Positions 43,822 through 53,200 of a stretch of 64,000 nt of DNA are shown one piece after another. The notes beneath the pieces are model-generated. The model saw only the letters and a program-made list of their open reading frames with translations, was not told the origin of the DNA and made no database searches. Every line of letters starts with the position of its first letter. The first letter of the stretch is position 1. The DNA lies in contig NZ_BJDX01000007.1 in the NCBI RefSeq assembly GCF_005405365.1, positions 1-64,000 of the forward strand. Direction: 5' to 3'. Source of the stretch: Enterococcus xiangfangensis. Its GTDB lineage: Bacteria; Bacillota; Bacilli; Lactobacillales; Enterococcaceae. A program made the translations under genes and the position numbers.

Positions 43822-44277
43822 ATGCCATGGAATATGAATGACTATCCGGCTTCAATGAAAAATTTAGACCCTTTGATTCGAAAAAAAGCCATCGATATTG
43901 GAAATGCTTTGCTTCATGATGGCTATCCAGATGAACGAGCGATCCCTATCGCAATTAGCCAAGCTGAAAAATGGTTCAATGAGGCTTCTGCCGAAGAAAA
44001 GAAAGACTTTCGAAAAGCCGCCGCTCCCCAAAAAGACGATCTCCATACCCAAAATAAAAATGCTGAAAAATTACTGGCTGCTACCGTAAAAGTCCAGTAC
44101 GAAGAACCCAACTGGCAAGTCATTTCTGAAGGCGCCAGCCAAGCAAGCGACTTGTGCGCTACAAAAGAAGAAGCGGTTGCTCGCGCAAAAGAGATCGCGA
44201 AAAACAAAGCCGTTTCCTTAAAAATCTATAAACAAGACGGGCATCTCCAAGAAACCCATGACTATTCAAAAACTTAA
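43822..44277 (+). CDS. ChaB-like/DUF2188 small stress-type protein
   Basis: 151 residues from the ATG at 43822 after GGGAGGA; an in-frame upstream start has no site. The N-terminal ~55 residues (MPWNMNDYPASMKNLDPLIRKKAIDIGNAL) resemble ChaB/YdaT-type proteins. The C-terminal ~60 (WQVISEGASQASDLCATKEEAVARAKEIAKNK) are a DUF2188 domain. Both are common in general-stress proteins of Firmicutes. No signal peptide, no catalytic motif. Function unknown. Confidence 0.82.
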   Translation: MPWNMNDYPASMKNLDPLIRKKAIDIGNALLHDGYPDERAIPIAISQAEKWFNEASAEEKKDFRKAAAPQKDDLHTQNKNAEKLLAATVKVQYEEPNWQVISEGASQASDLCATKEEAVARAKEIAKNKAVSLKIYKQDGHLQETHDYSKT

Positions 44278-44312
44278 AACAACCCTCTCAAGAAAAACTT
44301 GAGAGGGTTGTT
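44278..44312 (+). terminator. Terminator of the DUF2188 gene
   Basis: Fifteen-base perfect arms AACAACCCTCTCAAG (44278-44292) and CTTGAGAGGGTTGTT (44298-44312); the T-run is short. Confidence 0.8.
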
Positions 44313-44369
44313 CATGTTTCGGATGACTTGATAGACTTGATTCTAGGATCCAAGACAGACGAAATTTTT

Positions 44370-45845
44370 TTATTGAAAATCACTTTGATCCAAATATTTT
44401 GCCGAGTTTTCTTGGCGCATTCCGATCAATTCATCGACTACTTGTTCCCAGTCTTCTGGCCGAGGCGGTGTCAACCAGACAATTTTTTTACTCGGATAGT
44501 TATTGACCAAATTGATTGCATCCGTCAAAATCAACCGCGTTTTCTCAGACTGGATAGTAACGACTTCGATATTTAATGAAGAAAAATAAAGCAGGTCCCT
44601 TTTGATCAAGTCGTTGTAGCTTTCGCCAATCGAAAAATCAATACAAACTTCGATTGATTCTGAAACTCGCGTAATCGGAATAAAACGGATCAACGTCAGT
44701 AACCCGTAATAAAATAAAAAGCGGCCTTGAACTTTATTGTCTACTAGCTTGGTTTGCGACATCACCCGTTGGCAAAAATCAAAATATTCGGGATAACTAT
44801 TCTTAAAATAGGTAATCTCGATCGTATCAACGAAAAAGCGGCTTCTTGCGGGAAAACAAAAAACATCCCACACCAGCAACTCCAACGCAGAACGCAGATT
44901 TCGCTCTTCAGCTTCAGCAAGTTTCATCTGAAAAACTTGTTCAAATTCGGTGATGAAGTTAGTAATCACTAGTGTTTCCGCCTCTGGAAACAGCTGCCCG
45001 ATTGGTTCTGTCAAAGATTCGGTATAAAGAAGATTCAATAAAAATAATCCTTCCTCTTCGATTGTCTCATCCGGCAGATCAAAAGCCCTGGTGATTTCTT
45101 GTTTGATTCCATCAAATAGTGCTTGATTTGCGGGTTTGAGCCGCTCTAACAGCTGTCTTTCTTTTTTAGCAAATCTCAAATTACGTCCTTGATTGTAGCG
45201 GGTCAAGAAGACTAACAATAGTTGATAAAAATTTGCTTTGACTGTTTCCGTAAGTGTTTTTGCTAAAAGCGGCTGGATCCGGTTCACTGTCTGTTCTATC
45301 AGTCGAAACTGTTCAGGTGGTCAAATCTCTTCAATAGAATAGATTGTTTGGAACAAATGACCAAAAAATAACCAAATCGTATGTTCCTCGCCCACGATAC
45401 GATTTCTTCGATCAATTTTGATTCCCTCATCCTTTAAACTTTGTTTTAATTGCAAAAAGCGTTTATAAACAAAAGCATAACTGGAAAAATGTTCTTCCGC
45501 AAACTGGGAAATAGAAAAATGTTCCTTAAAAAATAATTCTGTTAAAATTTTTACTTGGATCGATCCTCGTAAATAATGGTGCAGGAACAGGGTCGTATTT
45601 GCATTCATCTTTTCGTAGAGGTTCACGTAAGTTTCCGTGATCTCAATTGCAAAATAATTCGATAAATCCAGTTCCAAAATATCTTTTTCGATCTCTAAGA
45701 TAGTATTTTTCACCAAGTAATAAGAATAACCCAGCATCTCTTGGATCTCTTTAATACGTACTTTTTGATTTGGCTGCCGATCTAAAAGCCTTAACAGCTG
45801 CAATTTTTGTCGATCTTCTTTTTCTAATAAAAACTCCCAATTCAT
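44370..45845 (-). pseudogene. Mga-type transcription regulator interrupted by one in-frame TGA
   Basis: Two adjacent frames are really one. From the ATG at 45845 (AGGTGG site) the protein has an N-terminal helix-turn-helix region (QKVRIKEIQEMLGYSYYLVKN) and Mga-like helical domains. It stops at a TGA (45323-45321) after SIEEI. The same frame continues after the TGA as PPEQFRLIEQ and then NRIQPLLAKTLTETVKANFYQ without any shift, down to 44370. The whole is about 490 codons, the normal size for the Mga/AtxA family. The C-terminal part has the PTS-regulation-like and EIIB-like domains of that family. It follows the WxL operon and may have controlled it. Alternatives: sequencing error, or a truncated 174-residue product. 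Confidence 0.85.
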
Positions 45846-45917
45846 AATCTTCCACCTAATAAATGAACTTTTAAAATTTTCTATCTCTACCCCCAATTTA
45901 CAACGAATGTTCTCTTA

Positions 45918-46379
45918 CTACAAGATGAAACGAATACTTTTTTGAGAACTGCTGCCCATGAGTACTTTACCGGAAAGTTTCGCTGCTACTTTTGCCAAAA
46001 CATTTGTTTCTAAAACAGGAGTACCGCCTCCACCAGTTGTTGGCAGCGTCGCAAATTGGTCATCCGCTAAAAGATCATCCAACCAAACCCGTTCATTTTT
46101 TTTCTGCGATTTGTGAGCCGCTGTTTTATCAACTTTTTTTTCTGATTGCTTTTTTTCTGCTTTCTTTGGTTGCATCTCTGCAGTTTCTGTGGTTTCTTCT
46201 GCAGAGGAACTTGTCTTCGGTGGTTCTGTGGTCGTACTAGTCCCTTCAATCGGTGTTACTTCCTCTGTCGGATCCATCGGATTATAAATAGGGACTTCCC
46301 CATGAACTTCATTGACATTGAGCAGCAAAGCAAAACTGCTAGAAAGAAAGAGTGCACTAACTATTTTTTTCTTTTTCAT
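45918..46379 (-). CDS. Small secreted protein of the WxL locus with LPTTG motif
   Basis: 153 residues. An N-terminal signal peptide (MKKKKIVSALFLSSSFALLL) is followed by a Ser/Thr/Pro/Glu-rich, probably disordered stretch with a lysine-rich part. A sortase-like LPTTGGGG follows at about residue 113. What follows is not the usual hydrophobic anchor: VLETNVLAKVAAKLSGKVLM is amphipathic and the end (KSIRFIL) is only weakly basic. It overlaps the DUF916 gene by 23 bases and is therefore in its operon. Function unknown; anchoring is uncertain. Confidence 0.75.
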   Translation of the reverse strand: MKKKKIVSALFLSSSFALLLNVNEVHGEVPIYNPMDPTEEVTPIEGTSTTTEPPKTSSSAEETTETAEMQPKKAEKKQSEKKVDKTAAHKSQKKNERVWLDDLLADDQFATLPTTGGGGTPVLETNVLAKVAAKLSGKVLMGSSSQKSIRFIL

Positions 46380-47445
46380 TATCCTCTTCCTTTTTCTTTC
46401 GTAAAAATATCAGCAATAAGACGATCAAAACAAGCAGCAATAAAATAATACCGATTAGTAGATAGATCCACCAATTATTCTCTTCTTTGATAGTGACATC
46501 TTGTTTATTCAATTTATCTGCGGTTTTTTCAGAGACAACAAAATCTTTTTCCAAAACCCAGCGATGATCAAATTTTTCGCCTACTTTTTGTTCATACTTG
46601 CCTTTTTCATTTTTATTTCCATAAACTGTCAATTTCATATGGTAACGCCCAGCTTCTAATTTTTCGCCGTTTAAAGGTAGTGGAAAAGCAAAACTTGAAT
46701 TTGGCGCGATCTGCATCCCTGATTGATTGACTTTATACAAGGCTTTCGAATTGCCTTGTTTCGTTACAATACCATCGATTGCCACTTGATTGATATACGT
46801 TGGCTGATCATTTTGAAGCGAAGATACGATCACATTTCGAGCATTGAGTTGATCGGGCCTCACATCGTTTAACAACAGATTCGGTTCAACCGTCTGTTCA
46901 TTTTCTCTTACTACCAACCCGATGACATAAGAAAATTCATTTTTAATGGATACACCAGCCGCTTGACTCTCTTCTTTTTCCGCTTCTTTGTGCTGACTCA
47001 GAGTGATTCCGCCAGCAATAACACCGGAAAAACTTTCATCAGGCATCGTTAAGTTGATTTTCAACTCTGTTTGTCCATTTGCAGGTACCGTAATTGATTT
47101 TGGCGCTTCAGCAATATCACTCAACTGATGCTTCAAACTAGGATCTATCGGAATTTTATTTGGACTGTACTCAACTACACCATTCGTATTTGTAGTCGCA
47201 TTTGCCAGATCGACATCGACAACTACAGCTTGCTCCGTATCATTTCTCAGAGCAACTTGCAATTCTTGTTTTTGATTTTCTCCTAATAGCAAATCAAAAT
47301 AACTAACACTTTTATCGACTTGATTTTCCGGAATAACCGGATTTACTGCAAAATTAAATTCTCCTGCTTGGTTCACAGAAGGATAGATCACTAACCCGCT
47401 GATCAATGCTAGCAATAAGACAAAAATTTTCTTCACTTTCTTCAC
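46357..47445 (-). CDS. DUF916/DUF3324 WxL-interacting membrane protein
   Basis: 362 residues. Signal peptide, then a DUF916 domain (FNFAVNPVIPENQVDKSVSYFDLLL, near residues 30-160) and a DUF3324 domain (GVSIKNEFSYVIGLVVRENE to about 310). One membrane helix (WIYLLIGIILLLLVLIVLLL) and a basic cytosolic tail (RKKKEEDNEKEK) follow. The family (WxLIP) binds WxL proteins and peptidoglycan at the cell surface and is always found in WxL loci. It follows three WxL genes. Confidence 0.94.
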   Translation of the reverse strand: MKKVKKIFVLLLALISGLVIYPSVNQAGEFNFAVNPVIPENQVDKSVSYFDLLLGENQKQELQVALRNDTEQAVVVDVDLANATTNTNGVVEYSPNKIPIDPSLKHQLSDIAEAPKSITVPANGQTELKINLTMPDESFSGVIAGGITLSQHKEAEKEESQAAGVSIKNEFSYVIGLVVRENEQTVEPNLLLNDVRPDQLNARNVIVSSLQNDQPTYINQVAIDGIVTKQGNSKALYKVNQSGMQIAPNSSFAFPLPLNGEKLEAGRYHMKLTVYGNKNEKGKYEQKVGEKFDHRWVLEKDFVVSEKTADKLNKQDVTIKEENNWWIYLLIGIILLLLVLIVLLLIFLRKKKEEDNEKEKNS

Positions 47446-47461
47446 CTCAATAAATAGGAAG

Positions 47462-47487
47462 AGAAAGGTCCCGAAAAGAACCTTTCT
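47462..47487 (-). other. Intercistronic hairpin in the WxL operon
   Basis: AGAAAGGT (47462-47469) pairs perfectly with ACCTTTCT (47480-47487) between a WxL gene and the DUF916 gene. There is no T-run, so it may be an mRNA-processing or stabilising structure, or a weak terminator. Confidence 0.5.
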
Positions 47488-47504
47488 ACCCGTTTCTATT
47501 AGTC

Positions 47505-48239
47505 CTACGCGTTGTCCGGTGTATCCGTCAACGTCCAGGTTAGCGTTGTTGCATATTTTTCTGCATATTTTGTAGTCGATCCAGGAACAGATAATGAGAC
47601 ACTTTGTCCACCAGTTGTTTCATCCGTTCCCCAATCTAGTAGAAATGTTCCAGCACCTTGGCCAGCTGCAGCATTCATTAACTTGCTTTCTTCTCCAGGC
47701 ACGAGTGTAACTGCGGCTTCACTTGCTGGTTCTGCGGATGTAGATGCCGTAACAATATTCCCATTGGTTAATTGAAGCGAAGCACCAGTCAATTCTTTTT
47801 CACTACTTGATTTAAATTGGGCATCTTGTTTTACCATCAATTTCCAACCAGCTTCTGTTCCGCGATTGTCGGTTACTTGGACATAGTTTGGACCTTTTTT
47901 GATTTCACCTGAACTATTTTTATATTCTTGAGCCGCGGCTTTATAGACTTGATTGCTAGAAGTAATCTTCTGTTCTCCAAAATTAAAACTTGAAGCAAAA
48001 TCGATAGATAATGGTCCCGCCGTTCCTTCGCCTGGACCTTCTGGATCAGTTGGATCAACCGGATCAACTGGATTTTCTGGATCAGTCGGGTCAACTGGAT
48101 CAGTTGGATCCTCATTAGGTACAAAACTGATCTGTCCATTTGATTTATAAACACCGCCGTCTGCTGCGAAAACATTGGTCGTTGATAAAGCGAGTGTTCC
48201 TAAGATAGCAAGTGTTGAGAAAAGCGTAATTTTTTTCAT
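47505..48239 (-). CDS. Small WxL-domain surface protein 1
   Basis: 244 residues. Signal peptide ending NVFA, a short proline/aspartate repeat (DPTDPVDPTDPENPVDP near residue 45), then the WxL domain. The first WxL motif is in GWKLMV and the second in LTWTLTDTP close to the end. IDFASSFNFGEQKI and YVQVTDNRGTEAGW are strongly conserved among WxL proteins. The domain binds peptidoglycan non-covalently. Third of three small WxL genes in the operon. Confidence 0.94.
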   Translation of the reverse strand: MKKITLFSTLAILGTLALSTTNVFAADGGVYKSNGQISFVPNEDPTDPVDPTDPENPVDPVDPTDPEGPGEGTAGPLSIDFASSFNFGEQKITSSNQVYKAAAQEYKNSSGEIKKGPNYVQVTDNRGTEAGWKLMVKQDAQFKSSSEKELTGASLQLTNGNIVTASTSAEPASEAAVTLVPGEESKLMNAAAGQGAGTFLLDWGTDETTGGQSVSLSVPGSTTKYAEKYATTLTWTLTDTPDNA

Positions 48240-48266
48240 ATTTTTTTCCTTCTTTCATTAAAATAA

Positions 48267-49013
48267 TCAATTGCTTGGAATTTCTTTTAAGCTCCAAACA
48301 AAGGTTGTTCGATAAGTTTTAGGCAACTTCACTGTTTTTCCTGGAACATGAAGTTGGATTGCTTTGGTCATTTTCCGAGTATAAAAATGACCATCTGGTT
48401 TTTCTTGAGCTAAATCTGTTACCTCACCCCAGTAATCTTCCCAAGTTCCCGCACCTTCTGTTTTGTCAGCCGTCATCACCTGAGTCTCTGAACTATTAGG
48501 CAATAAAGCCTTCACCGCTAATGCAGCCGGTGCCAAACTGTCCGTCGAATTGCTATTTACATGAGGATTACCGAAAGAAACAAAGGCACCTTCAAGCGCT
48601 GCATTATCTGCTTGAAATTGTTGTAGCTGTTTCACAGTCAGCACCCAGCCGGAAGCAGTTCCGCGATTATCTGTTACCTGAACATAATTAGGCGTCAAGT
48701 GTGCCGTATCGCGATAAGTCTGCGCGTCTGCATAATAAATCTGATCTTTATTAGAAATACGGTTAACACCAAATGAAAATGATGACGCAAAATCAATGGA
48801 TAATGGACCAGCCTGTCCTGCTTCTGGCGGTTGTCCGCCAGGTGTCTCCGGATTGACCGGCTCTTGCGGATCAGTTGGATCGACTGGCGGTGTTTGATCA
48901 TTGTTCGGCACAAATTGAACACGCCCATCGGAAGGATACATCGCTGCAGTACTGACAGCGGGCGCTGCGATCAAAGTGACCAATAAGCCAGTCACGAGTA
49001 GGATTCTTTTCAT
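48267..49013 (-). CDS. Small WxL-domain surface protein 2
   Basis: 248 residues. Signal peptide, PVDPTDPQEPVNPETPGG linker, then the WxL domain with IDFASSFSFGVNRI, YVQVTDNRGTASGWVLTV (first motif WVL) and FVWSLKEIPSN (second motif WSL). It is separated from its two neighbours by only 20-30 bases and is more divergent than they are in the middle of the domain (for instance TWEDYWGEVTDLAQEKP). Confidence 0.93.
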   Translation of the reverse strand: MKRILLVTGLLVTLIAAPAVSTAAMYPSDGRVQFVPNNDQTPPVDPTDPQEPVNPETPGGQPPEAGQAGPLSIDFASSFSFGVNRISNKDQIYYADAQTYRDTAHLTPNYVQVTDNRGTASGWVLTVKQLQQFQADNAALEGAFVSFGNPHVNSNSTDSLAPAALAVKALLPNSSETQVMTADKTEGAGTWEDYWGEVTDLAQEKPDGHFYTRKMTKAIQLHVPGKTVKLPKTYRTTFVWSLKEIPSN

Positions 49014-49034
49014 CCCCGCTACTTCCTTTCACAT

Positions 49035-49778
49035 TTAACTATTTAAGTTGGCAGGGATTGTTTCTAAGGACCAATTCAATGTCGTGCTGTATTGCTTTGC
49101 CAATTTTGGTGTTTTACCCGGTACACTTAGAGCAACCGATGCATCTGCGTTTGTATTTTCTATATTGCCAAAGCGATATACCCATGTCCCCATTCCTTGA
49201 TCAGTGTTGGCTGCCACTAACTCAACTTTTTGGTCAGGCACAAGCGTTGTTTCTGCCGCAACTGTTCCAGGTTTATAAGCTAGATCTGTTACTGAATCAA
49301 CTTCCCCATTTCCTAAAGTTAATGCCGCTCCAGTCAATTCTTTGCTGCCGTCTGTGTCAGCTGTTGCAAATTGTCCGCTCTGTGCAACACTTAACGTCCA
49401 CCCTTCAAAGGTTCCGCGTTTGTCAGTAACTTGAACATAATTGGGACCCGTATCTCCATCCGCAAAAGTTTGAGCAGCGGCGTAATAAGTTTCATTCTTT
49501 GTACTGATGATTTGTTCACCAAATTTGAAACTTGAAGCAAAGTCGATTGCTAACGGTCCAGGTGTGCCGGGATTAGGATCAACTGGCGGTTTAGGATCTT
49601 CTGGGTTCGTTGGATCGACCGGATCAGTCGGCGTGCTGTCTGCTTTAAAGTTGATCTCGCCTTTTGACGTAACGGTGCTTGCCGCATCTCCTTCTGCCGC
49701 AAAACTAGTCAGCGGCAAACTCCCTAATAAACTGATACTTAATAAAGCGGCGGTTGCGTAAGTTGATTTTATTTTCAT
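49035..49778 (-). CDS. Small WxL-domain surface protein 3
   Basis: 247 residues from the ATG at 49778 after AAAGGAG. Signal peptide ending SFAA, a DPVDPTNPEDPKPPVDPNP linker, then a WxL domain with IDFASSFKFGEQII, YVQVTDKRGTFEGWTLSV (first motif WTL) and LNWSLETIPAN (second motif WSL). The start overlaps the stop of the small wall-anchor-like gene by four bases (ATGA), so the two are translationally coupled. Confidence 0.94.
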   Translation of the reverse strand: MKIKSTYATAALLSISLLGSLPLTSFAAEGDAASTVTSKGEINFKADSTPTDPVDPTNPEDPKPPVDPNPGTPGPLAIDFASSFKFGEQIISTKNETYYAAAQTFADGDTGPNYVQVTDKRGTFEGWTLSVAQSGQFATADTDGSKELTGAALTLGNGEVDSVTDLAYKPGTVAAETTLVPDQKVELVAANTDQGMGTWVYRFGNIENTNADASVALSVPGKTPKLAKQYSTTLNWSLETIPANLNS

Positions 49779-50104
49779 TCTTCTTTTCTCCTTTTTTTCA
49801 TCAATAGAAGCCATAAAAAAATGATGAGTAATAGTAGTCCCAAAATCGCAAATGAATTTTTTTCATCTGATATCTTAGGTAATAATTTGGCTCCTACTGA
49901 TTGAATCGATTGATTTTTTTGCTGATTATTTTGTGTCTGAGTGAAGTCATTGCTAGTATCTGTTGTTCCAGGCGAGCCTGTTTCATAACTTCCAAAAAAA
50001 CCGACCTCACCTGTCGAGTGATAACCGCTCGTTTCAGCAGATACCTGACTTGTCCCTAAAAAAACAAAACCAGCAATGATAATGAGTGAGATTATTTTCT
50101 TCAT
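49775..50104 (-). CDS. Small wall-anchor-like protein of the WxL locus (LPKIS motif)
   Basis: 109 residues. Signal peptide ending VSA, a short polar region, then LPKISDEKN, a strongly hydrophobic helix (FAILGLLLLIIFLWLLL) and the basic tail MKKRRKEE. This is the layout of a sortase substrate, but the motif is LPKIS in place of LPxTG. It may be a substrate for a sortase with relaxed specificity or simply remain in the membrane. WxL loci commonly contain such a small anchored protein. It lies between the large and small WxL genes. Confidence 0.85.
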   Translation of the reverse strand: MKKIISLIIIAGFVFLGTSQVSAETSGYHSTGEVGFFGSYETGSPGTTDTSNDFTQTQNNQQKNQSIQSVGAKLLPKISDEKNSFAILGLLLLIIFLWLLLMKKRRKEE

Positions 50105-50122
50105 TGTTCATCTTCCAATCTG

Positions 50123-53100
50123 CTAGTTGTTTGCAGGCACTGTCTGCAATGACCACTCTAATTCTCCATGAAACGCACCGGCTTTTTGTTTTTCTACCGG
50201 AACGGTCAATGAAAATCCTTTTGCTTGTGTTCCGTTTTCTTTATTCCAACAATCTGAAACAATGACCGTTTTAATTGCTGAATACTCTTCCACCAAAATG
50301 CCTTGCGAAGATACGATTTGTGTTTCTCCCGCTTGATTGGTGTAGCGCAATCCGTCCGTCAATTGTAAATCAGCATTTTTTAATGGCTCCGATTCTTTTA
50401 AGTACAGACGAACAGCACTTTTATCCGTTCCTCGAGTATCCGAGATCGCTAGTTGGCCTTCAATTTGTTCTGGTCGATACGTTTGTTCTTTCGTCGTCAC
50501 ACTTTGCGTACCAAAAAGAATATTCGGAGCTGAAATAAAGGACAACACACCATCGACTGGCAAAATCGTCGCGGCTTTAAAACTTGTATCATGAAAATCA
50601 ACCTCTGTTTTAGGTTCAATATTTCCGATCGCATCATTTGTAGTTGGAGGATTGGTTATATCCGCTTTCCCCGCATGATCTTTGGCAAAAACTTGAATCA
50701 CATCGCCGATTTTTAAATTTACTGTTTCAGGCAATGCCAGTTCGAATGTCCCATCCGCTTTGACACTTGTTGTACTTACAACTGCCGCTCCATTTACTTC
50801 TAGTGAAATCAGCGCCCCTGGTTCTCCAGTTCCGGAAATGGTTCGCGCATTCGGTGCAAGCACGCTGGTCGCGGCTTTTATCGGTTCTGGTGGTGTGACA
50901 TCAACAACTGTCTGAGGCTCTGCCAACAAATCTTCTGCAGGCAGCGTGATGGTCGGTTGATTCGCTTCGTCTAATAGTTGTGCTTGCAGTACTTTAATTT
51001 GAGTTCCTGCTGTTAACAGCCCTTCATAAGGAATCTTTGTCCAGCCAGCAGTCGTTGCTTCTCCATAAATGGAAAACTCTCCCTGCGTATTCCCCGCTAT
51101 TTTTTTGATTTCATTATTTTCTGAATCATAAACTCCCAGTGTTAGCTTCACTTCATCAGCCATCGCATCTCGCGGCTCGTCGTATTTGCCTTCTGGAAAA
51201 CTAGCATGCGCATAAATGTAACGATCCGCATCCGTTGGTTTTCGCAACGCGTCGATTTGGCCTAACTGATTATTGGCACTGATCCGTGCATAATTTGTCA
51301 GCGTGTTGCTTGTTGTAAATACCGTATTCATTTCAGCAATCGATGCGCTACTCAACGTTCCCAAATCCTTCCCGCTAAAAGCAAACGTAGCATTTTTCCA
51401 AAAATGTGATGCATTCCCATCTAAATTCTCAGTATCTTTCCAAAAAGAAATCGTGGAGTTCTTCGTATTGAAAGTCGATTGCGTCTCACCGATGAACATT
51501 GCTCCGAGTTCCCCATTATTGTTACGAATATCATAGTATTTGGGCTGATCGAGATTGAAATTAAGAACGTTCGCCTCAAAAAGTCCTTCAGTTCGCTTAA
51601 TGACATGATTGGAAACTTTTCCCCTGGCGACAAAATAAACACCTGGGCCCACAGTGATACCCAACGTTCCTTTTGGACCATTGTTGGTACTCTGCTGAAT
51701 GACACCGCCACCGCTGGAAATCAATTCAATATTCGTATTTGTTCCACTGGATGTAAATGTGTTTTTAGGATTTGCTAAATTGCTCCTAAAAATAATCGCC
51801 TGCGCTTTTGCGTCATCAGAAGTGGCTTGCGGTGTAGGTTCTAGTTGTTTGACGATAAAATCTGCTCCACTAGTTACAGAAACTTCATTATTGTCTCCAC
51901 TTATGTAAAGTGCAGCGTTTAAACCTTTTTCTTTGGTTACTTTGAAAACACCTTGGTCACTAACGGAGATTTTTTTATTGTTCGTATTACTGCCTAAGCG
52001 CAACGTCTCATTGGTACTTTTGATTATCTCGTTTTTTTGTGTGAGCGCTAATGCGCCTTTTTGACTAACTTCAATGCTACTGCCTTCCCCATTCAAATAC
52101 ATCGCTGTCGATGTTTCGCTGTTGATCGTAAATTCAGCACTATTTGTCACGATCAATTTCGAATTGGCATTTGTGGCTGAGACACTACTCGAGCCGATAA
52201 CAAAAGCACCGTTGCCTTCTACTCTACTGTTTGCATAATTTGTTTCAATCAACAGCTTAGTCCCTGGTCCTGTAACGCTAAAAGTTACGGTATAACCTAA
52301 CTTCCAAACTTGGCCAGAGGTATTTAAGGATCCTAGTGTGTCATTGGTACTTACAATAGAACCGCCATCAATTATGTAGTTGCCGCCTACATCTGCAGCG
52401 TCTGTAGTTGCAACAAATTTTGCAGCAGTTGATTTGACGATCGTTCCATTGGTAATCGTCAAATTTTTAACATCGATTCCAGGTTTCATTACTCCAATCG
52501 CTGAAGAATTGCTGTAAGTGAATTCAGCGGCAGAAAATAGCGCCGTTCCACCCGGCATCGTTAGAAACGCCCCCGTATTTGTTGCCTGGGCAGTGATCGT
52601 TCCATTGAATTGGATTGTCCCTAAGGTGGTACTGTACGTTTTATTTCCTCTAAATGCCGTCTTGCTGCCCGTAAAAGTCAAGTCAGATACTTTCAGATCT
52701 GCTTTGTCGTCCACGATAATCGAGTAAGTAGAAAAATTAACTACGTGCTTCCCAAAATCAATTGAAACTGCACGGTTGACCAATATATCTTTGGTTGCTT
52801 GCAGATCTTTCGACACCGTTATCTGACTAACAGTGGTATCTCCTAGCGCAGCAGATAATTCCTCCCAACTGGTAACGATTGTTGCCGCTTTTGGTGAAAC
52901 ATCTTGGTTAGCTTTCTCAATTGGTTCTTCTGTACTTGAGTTTGCTCCTTCTGTCTCTTGACTAGTGTCAGTAGTTTCTGTTGTTGAATTTTCTGTTGTT
53001 TCCTGAGTAACTTCTTGAGAATTTTCAAGGCTTGGATTGACTGGATCAATTGGACCATTTTCCGAAGAGATCGTAGAATCCATACTTTTAGCAATATTTG

Positions 53101-53200
53101 TTTCTCCACTATTCTCATCTGCGAAAACCCCTTCAATGGTTGCTGCCTGTCCCAAAAATAATGAAACAACACTGAACATGGCCAGCAATGTATTCTTCAT
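50123..53200 (-). CDS. Large WxL-domain adhesin-like surface protein
   Basis: 1025 residues from the ATG at 53200 after GGGAGGAG; the 34 upstream residues have no site. A signal peptide (MKNTLLAMFSVVSLFLGQAA...) and a Ser/Thr/Glu-rich linker (to about residue 105) come first. A long repetitive beta-helix-like region follows (about 110-640, many short strands such as LTFTGSKTAF and NLTITNGTIVKS). Then come an Ig-like module (SVLAPNARTISGTGEPGALISLEVNG) and a C-terminal WxL-like domain. Its second motif, LEWSLQTVPANN, is intact. At the first motif, TDKSAVRLYLKE stands where the small proteins have GWxL, so the first tryptophan is missing. First gene of the WxL operon; probably an adhesin. Confidence 0.9.
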   Translation of the reverse strand: MKNTLLAMFSVVSLFLGQAATIEGVFADENSGETNIAKSMDSTISSENGPIDPVNPSLENSQEVTQETTENSTTETTDTSQETEGANSSTEEPIEKANQDVSPKAATIVTSWEELSAALGDTTVSQITVSKDLQATKDILVNRAVSIDFGKHVVNFSTYSIIVDDKADLKVSDLTFTGSKTAFRGNKTYSTTLGTIQFNGTITAQATNTGAFLTMPGGTALFSAAEFTYSNSSAIGVMKPGIDVKNLTITNGTIVKSTAAKFVATTDAADVGGNYIIDGGSIVSTNDTLGSLNTSGQVWKLGYTVTFSVTGPGTKLLIETNYANSRVEGNGAFVIGSSSVSATNANSKLIVTNSAEFTINSETSTAMYLNGEGSSIEVSQKGALALTQKNEIIKSTNETLRLGSNTNNKKISVSDQGVFKVTKEKGLNAALYISGDNNEVSVTSGADFIVKQLEPTPQATSDDAKAQAIIFRSNLANPKNTFTSSGTNTNIELISSGGGVIQQSTNNGPKGTLGITVGPGVYFVARGKVSNHVIKRTEGLFEANVLNFNLDQPKYYDIRNNNGELGAMFIGETQSTFNTKNSTISFWKDTENLDGNASHFWKNATFAFSGKDLGTLSSASIAEMNTVFTTSNTLTNYARISANNQLGQIDALRKPTDADRYIYAHASFPEGKYDEPRDAMADEVKLTLGVYDSENNEIKKIAGNTQGEFSIYGEATTAGWTKIPYEGLLTAGTQIKVLQAQLLDEANQPTITLPAEDLLAEPQTVVDVTPPEPIKAATSVLAPNARTISGTGEPGALISLEVNGAAVVSTTSVKADGTFELALPETVNLKIGDVIQVFAKDHAGKADITNPPTTNDAIGNIEPKTEVDFHDTSFKAATILPVDGVLSFISAPNILFGTQSVTTKEQTYRPEQIEGQLAISDTRGTDKSAVRLYLKESEPLKNADLQLTDGLRYTNQAGETQIVSSQGILVEEYSAIKTVIVSDCWNKENGTQAKGFSLTVPVEKQKAGAFHGELEWSLQTVPANN

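Noticed and set aside
45918-46379. Frameshift hiding a normal LPxTG anchor
   Set aside because: Both other frames after the LPTTG codons meet stops or give no hydrophobic helix.
48030-48115. Short DNA repeats resembling GGATCAACTGGATC in several copies
   Set aside because: They encode the PTDP/PVDP linker of a WxL protein; the repetition comes from the protein sequence and is not an intergenic repeat or CRISPR.
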